Assembly (NCBI GenBank): GCA_022614705.1
Contig: JAKEIB010000046.1
Coordinates: 1-38,297, forward strand
Reading direction: 5' to 3'
Source of the DNA: Planctomycetota bacterium
GTDB taxonomy: Bacteria; Planctomycetota; Planctomycetia; Pirellulales; Lacipirellulaceae
DNA: 38,297 nucleotides
Every line of letters starts with the position of its first letter. Within the stretch, counting starts at the first letter, position 1. Both the position numbers and the translations under genes were made by a program. The notes under the pieces were generated by a model, which was given only the letters and a program-made list of their open reading frames with translations, made no database searches and was not told where the DNA came from. Below, piece by piece: positions 15,684 through 24,319 of this stretch.

Positions 15684-17795
15684 TTATCGCAGCAGAGCCA
15701 GCACGTTTTGCGGGTTCTGGTTGGCGATCGAGAGCACCGTCGTGCCCGATTGCACGAGGATTTGAGCCCGGGTAAGGGCGGCCGTCTCGGCGGCGAAGTC
15801 GGCGTCGCGGATCTGGCTCTCGGCATCGGTCAGGTTGGTCAACGTATCGCTCAGAGCGTTTTTGTTGGTTTCGAGCAACGTCCGCTGGAAGGCGCCCAGC
15901 CGACCGCGGAGGGTGGTTACCTCGTCAATTGCCTCCTCGACGATCGCGGCCGCGGTCGTAGCATCGGTGGTGAGGTCTGCCGCGCCACCGGAAGCCAACT
16001 GGTACAACAAGCCGCTGGCGCCACCAAGCTGGGCCGTGTTGACGCTCGTGATGCCGAGGCGTGCCTGCTGGTTCGAGACCACGTCGGGGCCGAGTTGGAA
16101 CAGCGCACCACCGCCCGTGATGGTGAAGTCAATGTTGCCGATGAATCCGGACGCCAGGCTCAACTTCAGGTCCAGCGTAGCCGTATTGAGCGATAGACTG
16201 TTGCCGCTGCCGTTGGCGTCAATGCCGTTGACCTTGGCCACAACATCGATACCGGTATCGCGTTCGTCAACTCCGACGGCCGTGGTGAACGTGCCGGACG
16301 AAACACTGCCGCTGCCCTCGCTGATGATCCTCAGATCGACGAAGGCCGCGGAACCGTACGCGGTCGATGTCAGTTCCAACGTCGTTCCGTTGGCGGTCGC
16401 GCTCACGCCCGTTGCGTCGCTCACCAGGTTAATCTGTGCGACCAATTCGCCAATGCTCGCGCCAGCCAATACGTTGAAGACTTCCGAGCCGGTCGCACCG
16501 GCCAATTCGAACACAACGTCATCGCTGATGCCGCCGGTGGCCGCCGCGCCGCCCGACGTGTTGGCCACCACCGGCGCCGTTTGCGTCACGGCGTTGTAGT
16601 TGCCGTCGCCGGTTGTGGTCGCGAGCGAAGCGCTGTAGTCGGCCAAGGCATCGATGGCATTTCTGACGGCATCGAGATCGGTCGTGCCGGCATCGTTCAC
16701 CAACACCGTGATGTTTCCGCTGCCGTCGACTGTGGCCGTGGGGGCCGAGGTCGTGACCGCCGCCGATTCAGTAATCGTCACCGTCTTGCCGTTGGCGGCC
16801 GTGCCGGCCGCGGCCGAGGTGATGGTGATCACCGAGGAACCAGCATCGCGGCCACCGCTTAGACCCGCAATCGTGCCCGAGCCGCTGACCGTGTTGGCGT
16901 CGGTACCGCCCGAGGCCGTAAAGTCGCTGCCGGCGTTAATGGCAGCTTTGATATCGGCGACCGTCGCCACGCCCGAAGCCTGCGTCACGCTGACATTGAG
17001 CGTGTTCGTGGCGGCGGTGTAGCTGGTCGAAGCGGCACCGGCGCCGTAGGTAATCGTAATCGTCGCAGCCGAGTTGCCTTCGAGTCCGTCGGCAGCGCCG
17101 CCGGCGTCGGCGGCAATCGAGAAAGTTTCGGCGCCAATCGTCACCGTGCCACCGGTGGCCTGCGTGGCCGTGTTGGTAAACGTGGCGGATGTGCTGGCTG
17201 CGCTGGACGCGGTCGCGACCGGAATGTTGGTCACGTCCACCTGCGCCTGCGTCGAGGCGGCGCTGATCGCCACCGAAACCGCCACGCTGCCAGTCGCACC
17301 CAGGTTCGCCTGATCAATTTGCAGGCTGTTGACGCGGTTGAAGTTCGTTCCTGCCGTCGTCGTGAAGTCGAGGCTGCCGTCTAGCAGCTTGCGGCCCTGG
17401 AATGAGGTCGTTTGAGCAATTCGGTTCAGCGCGGCCAGCGACTCGTCGAGCTGCAGCTGATTGGCCGCGATCTGATCCGGCGTGACCGCACCTGTGTTGG
17501 CGCTTTCGGTGACCAGGCCACGAATGTCGTTCAGCAGCGAGCTCACCTGGCCCAAAGCGCTGTCGGCCGTAGCAATCACTTGATTGGCACGGTCGGTGTT
17601 ACTGATGGCCTTCTTGATGCTGGTGATGTCGCTGCGCAAGTTTTCGCTGGCGATCAAACCGGCCGGGTCGTCCTTACCCGTGTTGATCCGCAAACCGGTG
17701 CTCAAGCGGCTGAGCGCCTGCTCGAGAGCAGCATTGGACCGGCCCAAGATGTTTTGGGCGACCAGCGAAGTGACATTCGTATTAATCCGTGACAT
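15684..17795 (-). CDS. fliC: Flagellin
   Basis: The main filament subunit, about 703 residues. The N-terminal D0/D1 domain is typical: MSRINTNVTSLVAQNILGRS, LSTGLRINTGKDDPAGLIAS, SDITSIKKAISNTDRANQV. The C-terminal D1/D0 domain ends TRAQILVQSGTTVLSIANQN and PQNVLALLR. The middle (about 150-590) is Ala/Gly/Ser/Thr-rich and carries a hook-IN-like stretch (VFELAGATGSEVFNVLAGAS) and two copies of a module with TLNVSVTQASGVATVADIKA-type sequence, also seen in FlgL. Flagellins of model species are often 300-500 residues, so this one is large. The ATG at 17793-17795 has a G-rich AGGGGGGG Shine-Dalgarno site. FliS, FliW and CsrA, which control flagellin export and translation, are encoded next to it. 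A terminator follows the gene. Confidence 0.95.
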   Translation of the reverse strand: MSRINTNVTSLVAQNILGRSNAALEQALSRLSTGLRINTGKDDPAGLIASENLRSDITSIKKAISNTDRANQVIATADSALGQVSSLLNDIRGLVTESANTGAVTPDQIAANQLQLDESLAALNRIAQTTSFQGRKLLDGSLDFTTTAGTNFNRVNSLQIDQANLGATGSVAVSVAISAASTQAQVDVTNIPVATASSAASTSATFTNTATQATGGTVTIGAETFSIAADAGGAADGLEGNSAATITITYGAGAASTSYTAATNTLNVSVTQASGVATVADIKAAINAGSDFTASGGTDANTVSGSGTIAGLSGGRDAGSSVITITSAAAGTAANGKTVTITESAAVTTSAPTATVDGSGNITVLVNDAGTTDLDAVRNAIDALADYSASLATTTGDGNYNAVTQTAPVVANTSGGAAATGGISDDVVFELAGATGSEVFNVLAGASIGELVAQINLVSDATGVSATANGTTLELTSTAYGSAAFVDLRIISEGSGSVSSGTFTTAVGVDERDTGIDVVAKVNGIDANGSGNSLSLNTATLDLKLSLASGFIGNIDFTITGGGALFQLGPDVVSNQQARLGITSVNTAQLGGASGLLYQLASGGAADLTTDATTAAAIVEEAIDEVTTLRGRLGAFQRTLLETNKNALSDTLTNLTDAESQIRDADFAAETAALTRAQILVQSGTTVLSIANQNPQNVLALLR

Positions 17796-17814
17796 TTCGA
17801 ACGCCCCCCCTTTT

Positions 17815-17837
17815 AGGACAGGAATTTGTTCCAACCT
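17815..17837 (-). promoter_or_regulatory. Possible hairpin in the flagellin mRNA leader
   Basis: On the minus strand AGG-TT-GGAA and TTCC-TGT-CCT can pair around CAAA, just upstream of the AGGGGGGG ribosome site of flagellin. It holds a GGA, the core of CsrA sites, but in the stem and not the loop. It is a candidate control element only. CsrA and FliW are encoded next door. Confidence 0.3.
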
Positions 17838-17939
17838 GGGCCGGATGGCGCCGCAGCGCTTTGCACCAGCTTGATGTTGTTTGTTGAAGTACGACCGAAA
17901 CCACTCGAAGCCAATTCAAATGCCGTTGCGGCCCTCATC

Positions 17940-18024
17940 TGACATCCTGAGGGAGGCTCGGCGACCGAAGGATCTATGTTGCCAATTAGATTCTTCACTT
18001 CGCTGCGCTTCGTTCAGAATGACA
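17940..18024. repeat. CATCCTGAGG / CAGAATGACA inverted repeat
   Basis: TGACATCCTGAGGGAGGCTC at the left pairs imperfectly with GAAGCGCAGCGAAG-type sequence and CAGAATGACA at the right (read as inverted arms GAAGGATCT / AGATTCTTC). This resembles a very common 'TGTCATTCTGAGCGAAGCGAAGAATCT' palindrome known from many bacterial genomes. Confidence 0.75.
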
Positions 18025-18294
18025 CGCTTTTTCAGGCAGCCGTGGCAGGCCTCCCAGCAAACTGCGCAAGCCTAGGTTGCGTTTTCCTCTATGGCGGTTA
18101 TGGTTCCCTAAATCCGCCCTGCAACACCGCTGCGGATGTTTACTCCTATGCGGAGATATCGACGTGGGAATTTAGGCTCTTTACGCGGCACGGTTGATTT
18201 TGGAAGGCTCGCGTGAGTCGCGATCGTATAGCCCGCACGACCGTCAAAACCAAACTTCACACGTTGGAGTGAACCGCAACTGCGCGTCCTCGCA

Positions 18295-18352
18295 GTCATT
18301 CCGAGGTCCGCCGAGGAATCTCGCCAGACCCCTTGGAGGACTTCGGGGTGGC
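18295..18352. repeat. GTCATTCCGAGG repeat, copy 1
   Basis: Arms GTCATTCCGAGGTCCGCCGA and GGAGGACTTCGGGGTGGC are inverted around GGAATCTCGCCAGACCCC. Related copies lie at 34727-34787 and, in the opposite orientation, at 35493-35552. Confidence 0.85.
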
Positions 18353-18387
18353 AGTTCGCTAGCGGTGTAGAGAAAGCGAGCCGTTCG

Positions 18388-18621
18388 CTACTTGCGATCC
18401 AGATTCGTGTTGCCAATTTGCCGGGCCTCGTCCAGTCGAATTTGAGCTGCCTGCTGGTTTTCCCGTTGAATGGCCTCGTAGATTTCCCGGCGATGCACCG
18501 ACACCTCGCGCGGCGCTTCAATACCTAACCGCACTTTGTCGCCTCGCACGTCGACGACAGTGATGACGATATTGTCGCCAATAATGATGCTCTCGTCGCG
18601 CTGTCGTGAAAGCACAAGCAT
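18388..18621 (-). CDS. csrA: Carbon storage regulator / translational repressor CsrA
   Basis: A 77-residue RNA-binding protein. The CsrA core is exact to the family: MLVLSRQRDESIIIGDNIVI, DVRGDKVRLGIEAPREVSVH, then RREIYEAIQREN. The last 20 residues are a less conserved tail. In Bacillus and other flagellated bacteria CsrA binds the flagellin mRNA leader and blocks translation until FliW removes it. Here fliW lies just upstream and flagellin just downstream on the same strand, which supports that role. Unlike the tight fliW-csrA pairs of many species, about 230 bases of repeats separate the two genes. Confidence 0.95.
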   Translation of the reverse strand: MLVLSRQRDESIIIGDNIVITVVDVRGDKVRLGIEAPREVSVHRREIYEAIQRENQQAAQIRLDEARQIGNTNLDRK

Positions 18622-18639
18622 GGTGTACTCGGCGGTAAG

Positions 18640-18685
18640 TTAGCCTTTCCAGGCTGACATGGTCAGGCTAGAAAGCCTGACCTAC
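18640..18685. repeat. GCCTTTCCAGGCTGAC palindrome, copy 1
   Basis: TAGCCTTTCCAGGCTGAC and GTCAGGCTAGAAAGCCTGAC are inverted around CATG and followed by CTAC. A second, longer copy is at 30208-30295 and makes the hemC stop codon. Confidence 0.8.
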
Positions 18686-18777
18686 GTGCGGCCGCGTTGT
18701 GATTGATCGGACCGGCGGCGCAGTCCACTCAAGCAAGTAGTGCCACGTTTAGAACGTAGCGGTTATTCGGAAAATCA

Positions 18778-18847
18778 GAATGACGAATGAGGAAGCACGA
18801 ATGACGAATGAGCAAGACTCTCCTTACATTCGTCATTCGTCATTCGT
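18778..18847. repeat. Inverted heptamer repeat array 2
   Basis: Left array of 7-base units: GAATGAC, GAATGAG, GAAGCAC, GAATGAC, GAATGAG (18778-18812). Right array: CATTCGT three times (18827-18847), which is the reverse complement of ACGAATG read across the left units. A 14-base loop separates them. It lies between fliW and csrA. Confidence 0.9.
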
Positions 18848-18854
18848 CAATGGC

Positions 18855-19289
18855 CTAGGCCGACTTTCGCACCGCCGTCCCCGGCAGCCGATGCTGCACC
18901 GCATGATCGTCACGGGCCACAATCTGCCGTCCGAGGCGTTCCGCGAGATGTATCACCAGCGGCGCCTTAAGATTCAGCGCGAGTGAGCCGCCCGACTGGC
19001 TGATGATGACCAGAACTTGCGCTTCGGTCGGCTCGGTAAGCCCCAGCGGCTGAATGTCGCGCCGGGCGACGCGGCACATGTACTCCGGCACGAAACGCCG
19101 CGGGCTGACCACCGCCAGCGCGACTTCGGCTCGCTCCAGGCTTTGCAACCAGGCCAACGCGGAATTCTGAGCATCCGCCAGCAGCACCCAGCGGCGGCAC
19201 TGTTCCATGCCGATTAGCCCATCGACGAACGTGAGAATATCACCCTCGTCGATCGCCAGAGTTCCGAATCGCGTTGTGTTGATATTCAT
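18855..19289 (-). CDS. fliW: Flagellar assembly factor FliW
   Basis: A 144-residue protein of the FliW family. FliW binds CsrA and flagellin alternately: when flagellin is exported, free FliW removes CsrA from the flagellin mRNA and translation resumes. Typical features are MNINTTRFGTLAIDEGDILT, FVDGLIGMEQCRRWVLL, LAWLQSLERAEVALAVVSP, VLVIISQSGGSLALNLKAPL and VIHLAERLGRQIV. The tail of about 15 residues is basic and less conserved. It sits between flgL and csrA in the same transcription direction. Confidence 0.93.
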   Translation of the reverse strand: MNINTTRFGTLAIDEGDILTFVDGLIGMEQCRRWVLLADAQNSALAWLQSLERAEVALAVVSPRRFVPEYMCRVARRDIQPLGLTEPTEAQVLVIISQSGGSLALNLKAPLVIHLAERLGRQIVARDDHAVQHRLPGTAVRKSA

Positions 19290-19318
19290 GGAATTGCCCG
19301 TTCCGTGGGGCCCAGTGG

Positions 19319-19338
19319 ACGAGTCTCTCCGAGACTCG
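19319..19338. repeat. CGAGTCTC palindrome between flgL and fliW
   Basis: ACGAGTCTCTCCGAGACTCG is a short palindrome (CGAGTCTC ... GAGACTCG). It lies in the roughly 200-base flgL-fliW gap, which otherwise shows no gene. Confidence 0.6.
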
Positions 19339-19489
19339 CAACCGCGCGTGCGCCGCGGCGGACGCGCCTAAGTGCCGACGCGCCGGTCCTTCGACGCTAT
19401 CTGCATAATCGGCCCAACGTGCCCATCGGAGCCAGCCAAACGGAACGCGTGGCCGCTCCAGGCCCGCCCAGCTTGTTGGACGCTGCGCT

Positions 19490-21820
19490 TTAGAGAAAGT
19501 TTAAGAGCGACATCTGCATCAAGCTGGCAGCGCTCCGCAATGAGGCTTCGAAGGCAATTTGCCGAGCCGTAAGCTGCGAAATCGCTTCGACCAAGTCGAC
19601 GTCGATGTCTTGAGATAATGCGGCCTGTAATTGCACATTTTCGTCCTGCAGCCGCACGTCGATCGCCTCCAGATTCTGCAGCCGGCCGCCAATTTCGGCA
19701 CGCGCGAAGTTCAGCCGATTGATGTCCGCATCGAGCCGTTCCAGCGACCGGCCGATCTCCTCGACGTTGTGCGTTTCGAGCGCCGTTCGTAGCCGGATCA
19801 GTGTATTGAACACGCTGTCCGTCTCGAGCGTGTGGCGATCCGAGCTGGCGAGCACGAGGTTCCCCGACCCATCGATTTGAACGGCCGAGGGGTCCGACGT
19901 CGCCTGCCCGCTGGCGACGAATCCCAAATACTCGGCCGCGCGACTGCCTTCGGCGGCGGCCACGCTTAGCGTTCCCGCCCCAGTGCTGGAATCGACGAGT
20001 TCGATTCCGTTGCCGGTGGTGGCCAGGCGCGCCAACACGGCCGTGGTACCCGTGTTGTTGTCCGCGTCGCTGTTGATCAGGTTGATAACATCCTGAACCG
20101 TCGTGGCCGACGACAGGTTGATCGTCAGTTGCGCGCCGTCGCGCGCGGTAATCAGGAGGTCGTCTCGGGCCGGATCGCTGGCGGTCGGCACGCCGATGCC
20201 GCGATTGAACGCGGCCAGTTCGGTGTCGCCCGTGTAGCTGCGAATGCCAAGTTGCGTGACCGTGGTGCCGCCATTTTCGCCGATCGTGAAGTCGGCGCCG
20301 CTCAACCGCGATCGCACATTGATGCCGGTTGCCGCGGCATTGATCTCCGCCAAGAGGCCAATCTCGGCGTCGTGAATGAGGTTGAACAGATCCTCGAGGG
20401 TTTCGGCGCCGCTGATGTCGAGGGTCACGCTCTGACCAGCGTTCGTGAGGATGAGCCCCGAATTCGTGTCCAGCACATCGCCGCCGCCGCCCGACGTGAC
20501 ATTGGCAAAAGTGGCAATCTCGACCGTTTCTGAACCGGCTTGCGTCGCCGAGGATGCGTCGTGATAGTCGGTCTCCGCGGTGAAATTTCCCTCGGCAATA
20601 ATCGCGGCCACGACTTGGTTCGCCGTCGAAACGTCTTGCTCAATTTGAACCGTAAGCGTGTTCGTGGAATCGTTGTACGTCGCGACCTCCGCGCCAGCCG
20701 TACCGCCTGCGACGAACTCCACGGTGAGATTGTTGAAGTCGACACCGTTGTTGGTCGCGGTCAGAACGATATCGTTGTTCAGGCCCGTCGTCTGAATCAC
20801 GCCGCGCGCCTTGGTGCCGAGAAGATCGCTCAACCGGGTCGTCTTCAGCAGCGCGGCATTCGGATTCACGCCGTTGATCGTATCGGTCGGCGGAACATTT
20901 GGATCGGACAGAACACCCAGCATTCGTGCCGTCCGGCCTTCGGCCACTTCCGACACGCTGATCGCGTCGCCGTCGGATCGCAGCACAAGTCCGCTTCCCG
21001 TCACGTCGACACGCACGTTCGCTCCCGTCGGCGCGCCGTCCTCAATCAGCCGGGCCAGGTCGCCGACCGTTACCGCCGTGCTCAGGTCGACGATGTTCGT
21101 CACAGTCGTCACGCCGTCGTTCGCGGAGATCGCGATGGAGGGGTTCGGGCCGATGCCGCTGCCGCCGTTAAGCGTGCTCACGAGCATGTCGGCCGTAAGC
21201 TGCGGATCGAGATCGACGCTCCCCTCGACCGGCACGGAAAGCCCACCGAACACGTCCGGGCCGGTCAGGTTCGTTTCGAACAGTCGCTCCAGGTCGACGT
21301 AACTTCGCAGCGATCCTTCGTTGCCCAGGTATTCGACAAATTGTTCGTCCTTGAAACCGAACGGCTGCGACTGCGAACGCGAGCCGGCAAATAAATACCG
21401 GTCCTGTAGCTTCGCGTTGCCCGCGTTCACCAATTCCTGCAGCAAATTGTCGATGTCCTGCGCAACTGCCTGACGCGCTGAGTTTGATGCTGTATTTCCG
21501 GCGACGCCCAGCACGTCGCCGCGCAGCTCCGCGAGGCTTGTGGAAATTGACGCCAGCCGCGTCTCGGCGCCGCTCAGGTATTGATTGCTCGCCTGCAAGT
21601 TGGTGCGAATCTGTCCCTTGCGATCCAACAGCCGCTGTAAATTGATCGCGCGCAACGCCGCCGGCGCATCTTCGCTCGGCAGTTGCAGTCGCTTTCCCGT
21701 GCTAATTTGGTACTGCAGCCGGAACAACTCAAGCTGGTCCTGCTGAACCTGGCTCGAAAGCCGCTGCCGTACGAACAAATCGGCAACGCGCGTCGTCGGA
21801 ATGGGAATGATGCCGGACAT
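19490..21820 (-). CDS. flgL: Hook-filament junction protein FlgL, unusually long
   Basis: FlgL (HAP3) joins the hook to the filament. At 776 residues it is more than twice the usual length (about 300). The flagellin-like ends are intact: N-terminus MSGIIPIPTTRVADLFVRQR with LQYQISTGKRLQLPSEDAPA, and LQDRYLFAGSRSQSQPFGF near 138-156; C-terminus RLDADINRLNFARAEIGGRL and LTARQIAFEASLRSAASLMQ. The middle (about 210-650) has three hook-IN-like modules (about 213-303, 455-527, 538-634) of the same pattern as those in FliD. It also has one module with YNDSTNTLTVQIEQ (about 350-415) like the flagellin centre. The ATG at 21818-21820 follows directly after a heptamer array. Confidence 0.93.
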   Translation of the reverse strand: MSGIIPIPTTRVADLFVRQRLSSQVQQDQLELFRLQYQISTGKRLQLPSEDAPAALRAINLQRLLDRKGQIRTNLQASNQYLSGAETRLASISTSLAELRGDVLGVAGNTASNSARQAVAQDIDNLLQELVNAGNAKLQDRYLFAGSRSQSQPFGFKDEQFVEYLGNEGSLRSYVDLERLFETNLTGPDVFGGLSVPVEGSVDLDPQLTADMLVSTLNGGSGIGPNPSIAISANDGVTTVTNIVDLSTAVTVGDLARLIEDGAPTGANVRVDVTGSGLVLRSDGDAISVSEVAEGRTARMLGVLSDPNVPPTDTINGVNPNAALLKTTRLSDLLGTKARGVIQTTGLNNDIVLTATNNGVDFNNLTVEFVAGGTAGAEVATYNDSTNTLTVQIEQDVSTANQVVAAIIAEGNFTAETDYHDASSATQAGSETVEIATFANVTSGGGGDVLDTNSGLILTNAGQSVTLDISGAETLEDLFNLIHDAEIGLLAEINAAATGINVRSRLSGADFTIGENGGTTVTQLGIRSYTGDTELAAFNRGIGVPTASDPARDDLLITARDGAQLTINLSSATTVQDVINLINSDADNNTGTTAVLARLATTGNGIELVDSSTGAGTLSVAAAEGSRAAEYLGFVASGQATSDPSAVQIDGSGNLVLASSDRHTLETDSVFNTLIRLRTALETHNVEEIGRSLERLDADINRLNFARAEIGGRLQNLEAIDVRLQDENVQLQAALSQDIDVDLVEAISQLTARQIAFEASLRSAASLMQMSLLNFL

Positions 21821-21826
21821 TGCGGA

Positions 21827-21868
21827 GGGTTCAGGGTTCGGGGTTCAGGGTTCAGGGTTCAGGGTTTA
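21827..21868. repeat. Heptamer repeat array 3
   Basis: Six 7-base units in a row: GGGTTCA, GGGTTCG, GGGTTCA three times, then GGGTTTA. The array ends six bases before the flgL start codon, within its mRNA leader. A further AACAACT, AACCACT, ATCCACC, AACGAAC stretch near 21917-21944 runs up to the end of flgK. Confidence 0.9.
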
Positions 21869-21946
21869 GCGCTGACCGCAAGGCGGCCTACTACCCACCC
21901 GCCTTCCACTTGCAACGAACAACTAACCACTATCCACCAACGAACC

Positions 21947-23656
21947 TTACAATTGCACCAACAATTCCAACAACTCACTACACGTTTGGATATACCTCGC
22001 CGACGCCTGATAGATCCGCTGCAGCGTGATCATCTTGATCGCTTCTTCGTCGACGCTCACGCCGCTCACCGCCTGTTGTTGGCCTTCAAGAGTGCCTTCG
22101 AAAACGCGGTATCCCTCGGCCACCGATTGGGCGATCGACGAGCCTTGCGCCACCTCATTGAGAATCTGGTTGTACAAATCGGCTAACGAGGCATTGCTGG
22201 CCGATTCGAGCGGCCGGTCGAGAAACGCGGCCAGCCGCTCGGCGTTGCCCGCATCGTTGCCAATGCCGCCCAAGCTGGCCGCGAACTTCGACGCGTTCTC
22301 AATTCCCTTCAGCTCAGCGTTTACATTGAGCGAGGCCGCCGTCGAACCGGTGAAGAACGTATTAATCCCCAGCGCCGCCAAAACGCCGCTCGTGTCGCCA
22401 GCGAACGAGAACTCGACGTCGCTCGACTCGGACGAAAGCACGAGCGCGCCGCTTGTCGAAATGCTGGCACTAAGATCCGCGATCGCGTCCAGCTGCGCCG
22501 CCAAGCTGGTGAGCGTCGTGTCTTCGTCCAGTCCGTTCAGGTCTACCAGCAGCCTGTGCGTGTGCGTAAGCTGCGGATTCGTTTTGCTGCTGACGACGAC
22601 GTTGAACGAGCCACTGACGGGCGTAAACTCCAGTCCCGCTTCGTCCAGCGCCGCACTTGCGTCGTCGATCGTCTCGACGCTCGTAAGCTGCTTGAAGCCA
22701 ACCAGGCCCTGTCCTTGCGAATAAACCTTGTTGAACTCGAATGCCAACGTGCCGGCCAGCTCATCGAGTCGCTCGAGAAAACCGCCGACAATCTCGTCGC
22801 GGCCCGTGTACAGCCCCTGCAACTCGCCGGACGTCGTATCGAGCGGCGAATGCGTGTCGATGAATTCAATGAATCCCAGCGCGGCCCCATTTTCGTTCGT
22901 CGCCGTGACCGCCACCTCGCGGCGCTGCCCTTCGAACACGAGGAACTCGCCGCCCACAGCCACGCTCAAGCCGCCGCTCGGTTGCTCATCGACGCGAATG
23001 CCGATCAATTCCGAAAGCCGGTTCACCGCCTCCTGGCGTTGGACGCGCAGACCTGCCGCCTGGCTGCCGGACGAGTCGCCGCCCTCAATCGACGAAATTT
23101 GAAGATTCAGCCGCCGAACCTCTTCGGCCAGGCCGTTGATCTCGTCCGAGATGGCAGAGACGCGCTCGTTCAGCTCGCCTTGCATGGCGAATACACCGCG
23201 GTACATCTGGCCGAAGTTCTCGGTCAGCGCGGAGCCCGCGCCGATTGCCAGGTTACGCATCGCGATATTACCAGGATCCTTCATCACTTCATGGATCGCG
23301 TTGAAGAAGCTCGTCAGCGAGCTGCTCAAGTCCGTTCCATCGGAGAGTGCGTTAAGAGCGCTTTCCAGATCGCGGTACACTTCTTCCTGCACTTCGGCGT
23401 TGGCCCGATCGCCGTGCGCGCCGACGAGTCGTTCCTGCACGAAGCGATCGAGTTTTTGTACGATGCTATCGACCAGCACGCCGGTGCCGAGGATCAGGTT
23501 GCCGTGTACCTGTACCGGGGCCGGAACGAAGATCGCTTCCTGGCGCACGTAGCCGGGCGTGTTGGCGTTGGCAATGTTATTGCCCACCACGTGCAGGCCA
23601 ATCTGCATGGCCCGCAGCGTGTTGCCGCCCATCTGGATCGCGCCGAAAAGACTCAT
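21947..23656 (-). CDS. flgK: Hook-filament junction protein FlgK
   Basis: FlgK (HAP1), 569 residues, forms the first junction ring between hook and filament. The N-terminus has the rod/hook signature: MSLFGAIQMGGNTLRAMQIG followed by LHVVGNNIANANTPGYVRQE. Conserved FlgK segments include LVGAHGDRANAEVQEEVYRD and FEFNKVYSQGQGLVGFK near residue 310. The C-terminus has GVSVDEEAIKMITLQRIYQA followed by SARYIQTCSELLELLVQL, the standard end. Its length is close to that of the enteric protein, unlike FliD and FlgL here. It is followed by flgL on the same strand. Confidence 0.95.
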   Translation of the reverse strand: MSLFGAIQMGGNTLRAMQIGLHVVGNNIANANTPGYVRQEAIFVPAPVQVHGNLILGTGVLVDSIVQKLDRFVQERLVGAHGDRANAEVQEEVYRDLESALNALSDGTDLSSSLTSFFNAIHEVMKDPGNIAMRNLAIGAGSALTENFGQMYRGVFAMQGELNERVSAISDEINGLAEEVRRLNLQISSIEGGDSSGSQAAGLRVQRQEAVNRLSELIGIRVDEQPSGGLSVAVGGEFLVFEGQRREVAVTATNENGAALGFIEFIDTHSPLDTTSGELQGLYTGRDEIVGGFLERLDELAGTLAFEFNKVYSQGQGLVGFKQLTSVETIDDASAALDEAGLEFTPVSGSFNVVVSSKTNPQLTHTHRLLVDLNGLDEDTTLTSLAAQLDAIADLSASISTSGALVLSSESSDVEFSFAGDTSGVLAALGINTFFTGSTAASLNVNAELKGIENASKFAASLGGIGNDAGNAERLAAFLDRPLESASNASLADLYNQILNEVAQGSSIAQSVAEGYRVFEGTLEGQQQAVSGVSVDEEAIKMITLQRIYQASARYIQTCSELLELLVQL

Positions 23657-23707
23657 GCGCCACCGGAAGATTCAACGAGTCGTGTTCGTATACCACTGCT
23701 TGCGGTG

Positions 23708-23780
23708 GGTTAGTTGATAGTTGATAGTCGTTAGTTGTTGACGAGGAATGCGACTAACTACTATCCACTGACAACTATCG
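23708..23780. repeat. Inverted heptamer repeat array 4
   Basis: Left units GGTTAGT, TGATAGT, TGATAGT, CGTTAGT, TGTTGAC (23708-23742). Right units ACTAACT, ACTATCC, ACTGACA, ACTATCG (23753-23780), which pair with the left ones to form a long imperfect hairpin. It lies between flgN and flgK. Confidence 0.9.
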
Positions 23781-23830
23781 ATAGACCGCATTGCGCAGCA
23801 GCGTGCAGAAAAGACCGATAGAAAATCACA

Positions 23831-24316
23831 CTACGCGGCCCGATCCACGAGCGCCCCGCTGGGCGCGCGCTCCGAGCCCTTTCCATATGTCGGTCGCGGC
23901 CGACCTCCGGTAGCAATAATCTCTATCATCTGCGATAGGTGTAGCAGCGTTCGCTGTACTAGCACCCAGTTCGTGAGGCTTTGGTGCTGAAGAAGTCGCG
24001 AGCGGTCGGCCGCCTCGCGAATGCTTGCTTGCACGCGCCCGCGGCTCTCCGCCGGCAATTGATTGCTGAGCGAACGCATGCTATCGGCCGGCAACCCTTC
24101 GGCCTCCGCGCGCGACAAGAGTTGCTGGCGTTGTTCTTGGCAAGCCTGCAAGCGTTCCAGGAGCTGCTGCTCGCGCGCGGCCATCGCGGTGAGCGCCTGG
24201 TGATCGCTCGTCGCCAGGATCCGCCGCTTCTCGTGCAGCGTCTCGAGCAACGCGCTCTGCACGTCGGCCAGCTCCGTGAGCAGCCCGCCGATTTCGGTTT
24301 CCCAACATTCGTTCAT
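23831..24316 (-). CDS. flgN: Flagellar export chaperone FlgN-like protein
   Basis: A 161-residue, strongly helical protein rich in Leu, Gln, Glu and Arg (for example QLLERLQACQEQRQQLLSRA), fitting the FlgN family. FlgN is the cytoplasmic chaperone of the junction proteins FlgK and FlgL. Family-like features are the N-terminal ELADVQSALLETLHEKRRIL and the C-terminal NWVLVQRTLLHLSQMIEIIA. FlgN sequences are weakly conserved, so part of the call rests on position: it lies immediately before flgK and flgL. It starts 3 bases after the end of flgJ, which suggests translational coupling. Confidence 0.82.
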   Translation of the reverse strand: MNECWETEIGGLLTELADVQSALLETLHEKRRILATSDHQALTAMAAREQQLLERLQACQEQRQQLLSRAEAEGLPADSMRSLSNQLPAESRGRVQASIREAADRSRLLQHQSLTNWVLVQRTLLHLSQMIEIIATGGRPRPTYGKGSERAPSGALVDRAA

Positions 24317-24319
24317 GCG

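Larger units (their letters stand above)
17796..18387. other. Flagellin leader and promoter region
   Basis: About 590 bases between csrA and flagellin with no gene. The flagellin leader (17796-17840) contains a small hairpin and the G-rich ribosome site. Repeat elements occupy 17940-18024 and 18295-18352. I could not find a convincing sigma-28 or sigma-54 promoter by eye. Confidence 0.5.

Noticed and set aside
17860..17885. Possible sigma-54 promoter of flagellin (TGGTGC ... GCTGC)
   Set aside because: The spacing of GG and GC is off by one, and the conserved TTGC is missing. A sigma-28 site was not found either.
22556..23713. Plus-strand frame of 385 codons opposite flgK
   Set aside because: Arg/His/Ala-rich antisense shadow of flgK without any recognisable motif.
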